A stretch of 32,282 nucleotides of DNA from Bremia lactucae. Its lineage: Eukaryota > Oomycota > Peronosporomycetes > Peronosporales > Peronosporaceae. The stretch covers positions 2,546,906-2,579,187 of the forward strand of contig NC_090624.1 in assembly GCF_004359215.1 (NCBI RefSeq). Reading direction: 5' to 3'. Position 1 is the stretch's first letter; the number at the start of each line of letters is the position of its first letter. The notes beneath the pieces are model-generated. The model was not told the origin of the DNA and searched no databases. It saw only the letters and a program-made list of their open reading frames with translations. This document shows, piece after piece, positions 26,841 through 32,282 of the stretch. Position numbers and translations under genes: made by a program.

Positions 26841-27120
26841 GCGTACGGTCTATCTCCTACGAGATAAACCCTAACCTAAGCCAGCGCATATCTGATGGCA
26901 ATGAGTTTCTTGTCATGCACTGGATAGTCTGTGTCATATTGCTTTTACGAAAAGCCGATCGCAAAATCGCTGACGTCACAGACCACAGGAAATGGTCTGT
27001 CTTAATCCACAATCGCAAGGATTGGCGATTGCATCAAACTTTGCCTGATACCCTCAAATGAACGCCAAAATTAGCGTTCCATGAACGCTTTATATTATTT
27101 TTCAACAAAGCAGAAATATG
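26841..27120 (-). pseudogene. Element D-prime RNase H, proximal half (first lineage)
   Basis: Minus strand: RPFPVVCDVSD-like (around the CDASD site, 26960-27000), YDTDYPVHDKKLIAIRYALA (26880-26945), VRVYLVGDRPYAI to 26842. The VHDKEL segment thus occurs twice, here and at 26770-26815, as expected for a join between two elements. Corresponds to D 9031-9300. Confidence 0.85.
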
Positions 27121-27690
27121 TACTGTCATTTCGACATAATTGCAGGAGTAATTGTGCAGATATTTGCAAAGCCAGGAAACTTTCGAAATTCGTTAACATC
27201 GACTGTCGTGGGCCAGTCGGTGATTGCCTTGATCTTTCCGGATCAGGGCGTACACCGTGTTTACCCACGATGCACGCGAGAAGTTGAAATACGCATGCAG
27301 CAAATATTTTCTTTTTGAGATCTGCACACAACTTGTGATTACGCATAAGTGTAAGAGCCTTTCAGGAGTGGGTACGGTGTACTTCAATGTCCGATTTTCC
27401 GATCATGGCTATGATATAAGCAAAGACGTCATTAAAAAACTAGGTTTGAAATCCCGCACCGATCCTAGCAGATTAGTTACGCATCTGTTAGATGTCGCAG
27501 GGCATTACTAAGTCCCTGTGGCATGACTAGCCACTCCCTTGGCAATCCGCTTGGGGTGCTTCCCGCTGAAATTGGGATATCCTTTACACGCATAAGGATA
27601 TATTAGAATCCAATTATCAGATCCATTGACGAAAAGATAGTATTATTTGACATACCATCAATGATTACGTCTTTTCGTGGCATCGGCGTT
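27095..27690 (-). pseudogene. Element D-prime reverse transcriptase
   Basis: Duplicate of 9282-9870. HKLCADLKKKIFAA, LLACIVGKHGVRPDPER and FESFLALQIS (27095-27346); YxDD box damaged at 27426-27441 by the same base loss as D; upstream GLSNAL, TPSGLPREWLVMPQ-like, and the first catalytic-site region. The RT fingers kept in D (9851-10063) are missing: a deletion near 27684 joins the palm to the pre-RT linker. Confidence 0.87.
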
Positions 27691-28070
27691 CAATCTAAGT
27701 CTTCTCGTCGACGACACTCTCGTCCATCGATGAGCTGCTAAGAACCCGTTCGGTTTCAGGAAATACTATTACCGATCGGTCACGTACTTGTAATCTGTGA
27801 CAAGTATGTAGATCTGCTTAACTTTGCCACTTCGCAGTTCACGTAAGAACCGCTTCGGTTATAGCGCTGGCAATTAAGATATCTCCGAGGTTAAAATTCG
27901 GAGAGCTATCAGGTCAAATGTATAAGCGCCTACACTTGATCTGTTGCTTACTAAGACATTCAATGTCTCACTTTCCTCTTTGGAACTTACTGTAAGGAAC
28001 CTGGGAACCTTTGACCAGCGGTTTCTAAGGACTTGTTCCTGCAGGTTCTTGAGGACTTCTTCCTTCAAGT
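27691..28070 (-). pseudogene. Element D-prime pre-RT linker
   Basis: Duplicate of 10220-10505, extended upstream: the frame 27874-28068 reads MKEEVLKNLQEQVLRNRWSKVPRFLTVSSKEESETLNVLVS and SSVGAYTFDLIALRI. Further down, KVKQIYILVTDYKY and VLSSSSMDESVVDEK-like traces remain. Confidence 0.75.
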
Positions 28071-28519
28071 ATCATTTGGGGAATATCGTTCCCGATTGTC
28101 TCTAGCTGTGGTCAGCAACTTTGGACACATTCGTTAACAAATGCAACAATTAATATTTTAAAAAGTCGATTTTCACCTTGTCGCCAAGTTCAGGTCACCT
28201 AAAACTCCGTACGCGACGAATGCGAAACCACAGCGAGATCCTCTACGATCGACGCTCTAGTGGCACTCGCTCAGTGTCTAGAAATGGTAAGCGAAAAACA
28301 TCGACCTCTTGGTAGGAATTGCGGCGGACGCAAATCCAACGCTGTCGAGAAATCGCAACGGCAAGGCACAAAAACGGTTGGGGTCTGTGGGTGTGGAGCG
28401 CCCTACTATTCAAGCAACGTCAGAAGAATTCTCAGGCCTATTGACGAAAGTTGCTTTTCGCACACAGATATTATGAGTAATTTGTTTTGCCCCCAAGGGA
28501 TGAGGTAGTCTTATCACCT
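28071..28519. other. Boundary region between D-prime and E-prime, not in copy 1
   Basis: A plus-strand frame at 28260-28508 includes GVCGCGAPYYSS, perhaps a damaged nucleocapsid zinc knuckle upstream of the E-prime protease, though I would not insist. Copy 1 lost this segment by a deletion joining 10507 to 10508. Confidence 0.35.
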
Positions 28520-28830
28520 TGAAAATAAAAGTGTCAAATGAGTTGCCACTTAAGCCTCTAGTCGATTGTGGGGCGTCGGATAATTTTATTCGGCACCAAT
28601 CGCTACAAGATCGCAAGGCTTATGTTTATTAAGCGCAATATTTTTATAACGAGGATGACAGTGCGCCTAGAAACAGGCGCATCTGTAACAGTAATGAAGC
28701 GCGTAGTTGGTATCCAATACAGATTAAAGGGTAAACAGTACGATGGTGATTTCATCGTACTGAATTTGGTGACAAATTTGACGTCACTCTAGAATTAATA
28801 TGGCTTAGAAAGAAAGAGCCATTCATAAGC
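28520..28830 (+). pseudogene. Element E-prime retropepsin, active site present
   Basis: Plus strand: KIKVSNELPLKPLVDCGASDNFIRHQSLQDRKAYV (28527-28628) with the VDCGAS active site, then a frameshift into TRMTVRLETGASVTVMKRVVGIQYRLKGKQYDGDFIVLNLV (28650-28780). The flap and body are readable; the ILGLPWL end is missing. It is the only protease in the window with its active-site motif still readable. Confidence 0.88.
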
Positions 28831-28845
28831 TGGCAGCATCAAACC

Positions 28846-29371
28846 ATGACGATGTCTGTTTCTTATTTACCAAATGTCAATCAGATGAACATCTTGGAGC
28901 ATCCACAAGCGTGTGGATGTCCTACCAGTGAGTGCGATGGCCTCACTTGTGGGTGGGTCATTTGCACGACTGCACAAGACCTCAGTGTGAATGTTCACCA
29001 CACTGTGAAATTAGATCCCGACGGCTGTGCACAAGCACAGACAGCGTCGAGGGTCCACCATTGCGACGTGGACATCGGTACAGCCGGCTGTGCACAACCA
29101 CAGGCAGAGTCGATGCTCGACCACTCGAATAAGTTGAGCGGTATGAAACAAGGATGTTTGCTACAAAAGAAAAATTCAGAGAACTTGAAACGCGTGTTTA
29201 TAAGAGATTGCGGCACCACACTCAAAGGCGTCGTGGCCTGTCTTTTGACAACGATTGCATTTTTGAAATCGTTTGTTACTTGTAGAGCAACGTTTCTCAC
29301 TCTCCATATACGAGTGGCCGAATGGTTTGGGACCTCCGTTTCTTACGTCTATGTAGACGATACACTCTAGG
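28846..29371 (+). pseudogene. Element E-prime Cys-rich linker
   Basis: One open frame of 174 residues. NILEHPQACGCPTSECDGLTCG, TTAQDLSV, GCAQAQTASRVHHCD and GCAQPQAESMLDHSNKLSGMKQGC form a Cys-containing linker with two short internal repeats (GCAQ-Q---S). After about residue 110 the wording departs from the family. In Peronosporales elements this sits between protease and pre-RT. The frame ends where minus-strand element J begins (about 29375). Confidence 0.75.
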
Positions 29372-29374
29372 GTG

Positions 29375-30060
29375 TATGAAAGCTTGTCTCATATTGAAAT
29401 TTTCCTGTTCCGCTTTAGAGATCGCTTGGCCGAGCAACCTAGTTCAAGCCGGATCGGGTAAGTCTTAACAGGACCATCTGCAAGACCTTTAATTACGCAT
29501 TTACCTGTGTTCGTTCATCAATCGGATGACTCACAATACAACTGACCAGGTATTGTGTATGCTGGGTATAAGCGTGAAGGTCACGCTTGCCTTGCTTCAA
29601 ATTCGGCACGTGATGGCTCAAATGTTTGTCTAAGTGGGTCTTAAGGACCTCATACAAACCCAAAGAATGATGGGTCGTGAAGCTTGAGCCCCAAGGCCCA
29701 AGATTTGGCACGTCCAGCCAGGTTGGACATGCCAAATCTCACTTTTGACGCATCATCACTTATACGGCGAGTTTCTATAGCGTCGTCTAATTCGATGAAT
29801 CTTCTTAAAAGGGAGTCGCCTTCGAATACCTTAACTTAATGATTTTTATCAATTAGCTTTCGGGTCGACGAGGAAGCGTCGGCCCATTAGCAGCACTTAC
29901 ATGCTGCTGTCTCAACAATCATAATTGTCGAGCTCCCTGTTTTTAACACCTCCGCGTGCTCAGAGACTTGCTGGTTAAGCAAGGCTTCTTTCTTTCGGGT
30001 CTTGTCGAATTCGTGTTAAATAAACTTGGCTGTGGCCGCATGCTGTTCAACTCTGCTCAA
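29375..30060 (-). pseudogene. Element J Gag
   Basis: Minus strand, high to low: RVEQHAATAKFI-stop-HEFDKTRKKEALLNQQVSEHAEVLK (29960-30060, coiled-coil N-terminus), GDSLLRRFIELDDAIETRRISDDASK (29755-29830), VRFGMSNLAGRAKSWALGLKLHDPS (29670-29750), YEVLKTHLDKHLSHHV, KQGKRDLHAYTQHTQYLVSCIVSHPIDERTQVNA (29493-29600), then shifted IKGLADGPVKTYPIRLELG to 29420. It is the full capsid domain in family order. It is truncated at about 29375; no zinc knuckle or pol follows. Shares its capsid with element F (inverted). Confidence 0.88.
29701..29739. repeat. 16 bp inverted repeat inside Gag
   Basis: Arms 29701-29716 and 29724-29739, one mismatch, loop GCCAGGT. It encodes the conserved FGMSNLAGRAKSW motif and is also present in F (about 11730-11770), so it may be a by-product of coding or an RNA structure. 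Confidence 0.8.
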
Positions 30061-30255
30061 AGTGAATAGCATGGTGCTAACGACTGGCCCGCCTACGACC
30101 AAGCTCATCCGTTCAATTCTTCTCCATTCAAGGTCACTCAAATGAGTAAACCTTATACTCATTGCGCGATAATCCTTTTAAGGGACTTGAAAGCCCCCTC
30201 TTTCATCATCCAACATGTCCATGCTGGATGGAACGTGCGTAAGCCGTTGAACGAG

Positions 30256-30271
30256 CTACGAAGTGCTACCA
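30256..30271 (-). promoter_or_regulatory. Putative primer-binding site of element J
   Basis: Minus strand TGGTAGCACTTCGTAG, two bases after the LTR end, differing from the element A site at two positions. Confidence 0.6.
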
Positions 30272-30273
30272 GG

Positions 30274-30753
30274 TGTAACGGACTAGACAATCTACCCTGA
30301 TTACAGTGAAGGAGTAATGGCTTAGCTACTTCACGTTGACTATATGCAGAGGTAGCAAGCAGAGGTAGTAAGTAGCCTTAGCTACTAGAGGTAATTCTTA
30401 GGCATTTAAAACGGAGAAAGGTACAACTATAATTATATAAAGGGTCCTACGTAACGATATTATATCTACTAATAACTTTATTATGTTAGTAACAAACTTT
30501 AAATGACGCCTACTTCCGCACGGCACAATCGTGTCTTGTGACGATTGACGGGGTTGATTTAAACTCAAATTAACCGATCAATAGAGAAAATGTCAATATT
30601 ACAAAATTTAATAATATTAAAAAAACTGGGTCAAAATTAATGAAGATAATAACTTTGTGCTTTTTAATTTATTCCTTCTCGTAAAAATAATACATTAATT
30701 ATTCCACTTATAGGGAATATACCTTAGTAACGGGACACCCCGTTATAAAGGCT
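30274..30753 (-). mobile_element. LTR of element J (5' LTR), 480 bp
   Basis: Plus strand begins TGTAACGGACTAG and ends near CCCCGTTATA; the mirror pair TAACGGG/CCCGTTA lies at the far end (30738-30751). Gag and primer-binding site are directly inside on the minus strand. The far half is shared with truncated LTRs at 16395-16654 and 22583-22819. A 13 bp unit GCAGAGGTAG(C/T)AA is repeated twice at 30346-30371. Confidence 0.7.
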
Positions 30754-31186
30754 GCCCATTCGCGCGTCTAGCAGCGATTGGCGGATAAATTCAAATATTT
30801 AAATCAACCAATGGGTCGAAGATCACATTACCGCTTTGATAGTGAAAATATTAGGTGAAATTATTACTTATAATATTTAGGGAGCCGGTATAGCCCCACA
30901 CCCCTTTCGTTTTAGAGCCACACAGCCCAAATAATTTGATGTCCTTTCATACCCAGCCTACACCCCTAATTAAGTCGGTAAGATGCACACCCACTAATTT
31001 CAAGTGCGACTACAGCTCAAATAGTAAGGAATTGGGACGATGAAATCATCAAGTGGCTGCAAGGATGTCTGAAAACGGTGGCTTTGTACGAAGCATAACG
31101 TAAGGCAGTGATCAAGGGCATTCAATAGTTCATTCATGGAAGTGAGAGACCACGACCGGGTTTTTCTGCTCAAGTGCTGATCATCT
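30754..31186. other. AT-rich spacer between LTR J and LTR K
   Basis: Starts with a stretch (30770-30860) that loosely repeats LTR J sequence (GATTGGCGGATAAATT, AAATCAACCAAT). The minus-strand frame at 31000-31215 has no recognised domain. No gene is seen. Confidence 0.4.
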
Positions 31187-31717
31187 TGTAGGCGGGCACG
31201 TCGTAACGCCGCCACGCTCTACTTATACACACCCTAGCACAGCGAGGAAGCGGTTTAACCTGCTTCTCTTGCGTGCAGTGACGTAGTTGTGGTGGGCCCG
31301 TAAGCGATCTCACCTAACACACTACGTACTCTGATTTAGTGTCGTCACGTCTCCTCGTGCGAATCAAGTAGGAAGTAGTTTTCAAACGGATTTATATTTA
31401 ATCGTATTAAATATAAATACCTATTTTTACCAATTAAAATGTCGTCTCTATAGACAACACTTAATATGTATTGCTAGCATATCTTTCTAGATACCTCGCT
31501 TAACGGATGACGCTAGCCGTCATGACGGATGACACTGGGCGTCATCCCTAATGTGAATGCACCCATGCGCATCACATCCACAAGGGTTGGTCACAAATGT
31601 GCACCACACACGAGTGCTGGGTCTAATTACTATTATTTAGTAATTGACCATCCCTTAAGTACACCAAGTGTGCTTATCGGGGACTGTGTAACGTTAGGGC
31701 AACTTTAGCCCGTTACA
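31187..31717 (+). mobile_element. LTR of element K (5' LTR), 531 bp
   Basis: Begins TGTAGGCGGGC and ends AGCCCGTTACA, with TG...CA ends. It includes a 3'-terminal stem (GTAACG..GGGC with GCCC..GTTAC, 31687-31716) and a doubled GGATGAC motif near 31505-31545. LTR B at 5412 is a second, eroded copy. The Gag frame of K starts 128 bp downstream on the same strand. Confidence 0.75.
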
Positions 31718-31845
31718 CCATCCCTCTAAGAACGAATTTACATTTTTAAATTCGTCAAAGAGGAGAGAGGAACTAGGAGCAGCTTTACGCGCCGCTAGTT
31801 CACTCAATCACTCTAGCGCACGAGTTTCCATACACGGCGCCAAAG

Positions 31846-32282
31846 ATACCACCTAAAAAAGGGCCACGTTGGTGGGTCATCTACGAAGACGCCCACTCAA
31901 CCTCGCACTAAGCGCACGCGCCGCGTTGATTCGCCGGCCGCGTCTAATGCCTTGGTCGGGACGCAGGCAGCCACTGCGGCTGTCGCGTTAACAGGGCTAA
32001 ATGATCCATCCCACTTTAACAGTGAGGATGTTGATCCGTCGCTCATTGTCGACTACAATGAGTTGACACCGTTGCCGTCACCTCATAGTAGTGGTGCGGA
32101 CAACGAGCTCATGAGGAGTGATGATGCGGCATTATTGCTCATCCAAACGTCTCTCATGGCTCACAACATGGAGACAGCATCGTTTACGAATGCTGTCCCA
32201 TCGACAGGTAATGAGAGCGCTGCCCATAAAGGCGCAGCTGCTTCTCCGTTGGGTATTACCACAACGTCTTATGCTCAGACCA
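31846..32282 (+). CDS. Element K Gag N-terminus, open at window end
   Basis: Reads IPPKKG at 31846 (the MPPK start of the family with ATG changed to ATA), a 1-base shift, then an unbroken frame from 31863 to the end of the window: TPTQPRTKRTRRVDSPAAS, ATAAVALTGLNDPSHFNSED, VDPSLIVDYNELTPLPS, DDAALLLIQTSLMAHNMETA, ESAAHKGAAASPLG. The frame has no stop from 31817 to 32282 (about 155 codons) and continues beyond. It is basic at the start, then Ser/Ala/Thr-rich. The relative at 15960-16236 is more decayed. It could be a live or recently active element whose true start has been lost, or a slightly shifted remnant; the part right of the window decides. Confidence 0.8.

Noticed and set aside
28846..29371. 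Cys-containing 174-residue frame considered as a secreted effector or metal-binding protein
   Set aside because: It follows directly on a retropepsin body and its NILEHPQACGC wording matches the linker of element E; the Cys pattern is ordinary for this polyprotein.
1..32282. Search for CRISPR arrays, tRNA or rRNA genes, bacterial operons or a defence-like system
   Set aside because: No regular spacer-repeat array, no cloverleaf sequence and no non-TE gene cluster was seen on either strand.

Overview
The window looks like a repeat-rich, gene-poor stretch of an oomycete genome, most likely Peronosporales (Phytophthora or downy-mildew type). That call rests on many decayed Ty3/gypsy polyproteins whose wording (for example LADALSRRPD, TPSGMLWEWLV, DPAKVKAIVDWPAP, TADHPxTDGQTERxNR) I recognise as oomycete style; no search was run. 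I see no intact cellular gene, tRNA, rRNA, CRISPR array or prokaryotic operon. Nearly everything that codes is a broken piece of an LTR retrotransposon on one strand or the other, so most short open frames are shadows. Layout, left part: element A (minus, 1-5404) runs integrase, RNase H, RT, linker, an 11-residue repeat tract, protease, Gag, primer-binding site and a 324 bp LTR. An unrelated LTR (B, plus) starts 7 bp further on. At 6010-6790 there is a decayed but nearly full-length copy of a host gene, RPA2 (replication protein A 32 kDa subunit). Then come RT fragment C (plus, 6963-7465), element D (minus, 7830-10508: chromodomain, integrase C-terminus, RNase H stub, RT, linker), and the E-F chimera (plus, 10508-13020: protease end, linker, RT start, then Gag, then integrase with chromodomain). 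Middle: poorly recognised sequence, an RNase H stub (G, minus), an integrase (H, plus), a MPPK-type Gag start (minus), an LTR piece, and element I (minus, 17180-19408, RT core deleted). A 691-base assembly gap lies at 19679-20369. Right part: A-prime (20370-22580) and C-prime, D-prime and E-prime (23868-29370) repeat the left part in the same order and orientation, with different deletions. Then come element J (minus: Gag, primer-binding site and 480 bp LTR) and element K (plus, LTR plus a Gag frame still open at the window end). The window is best read as one composite TE block duplicated in direct orientation after the elements had already died, since paired copies share the same disabling mutations. 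The points most worth a second look are the RPA2 pseudogene, two palindromes that look like self-templated insertions, the 11-residue repeat tract, a shared primer-binding site, and the possibility that the duplication is an uncollapsed haplotype joined across the gap. I did not find a convincing new functional system.
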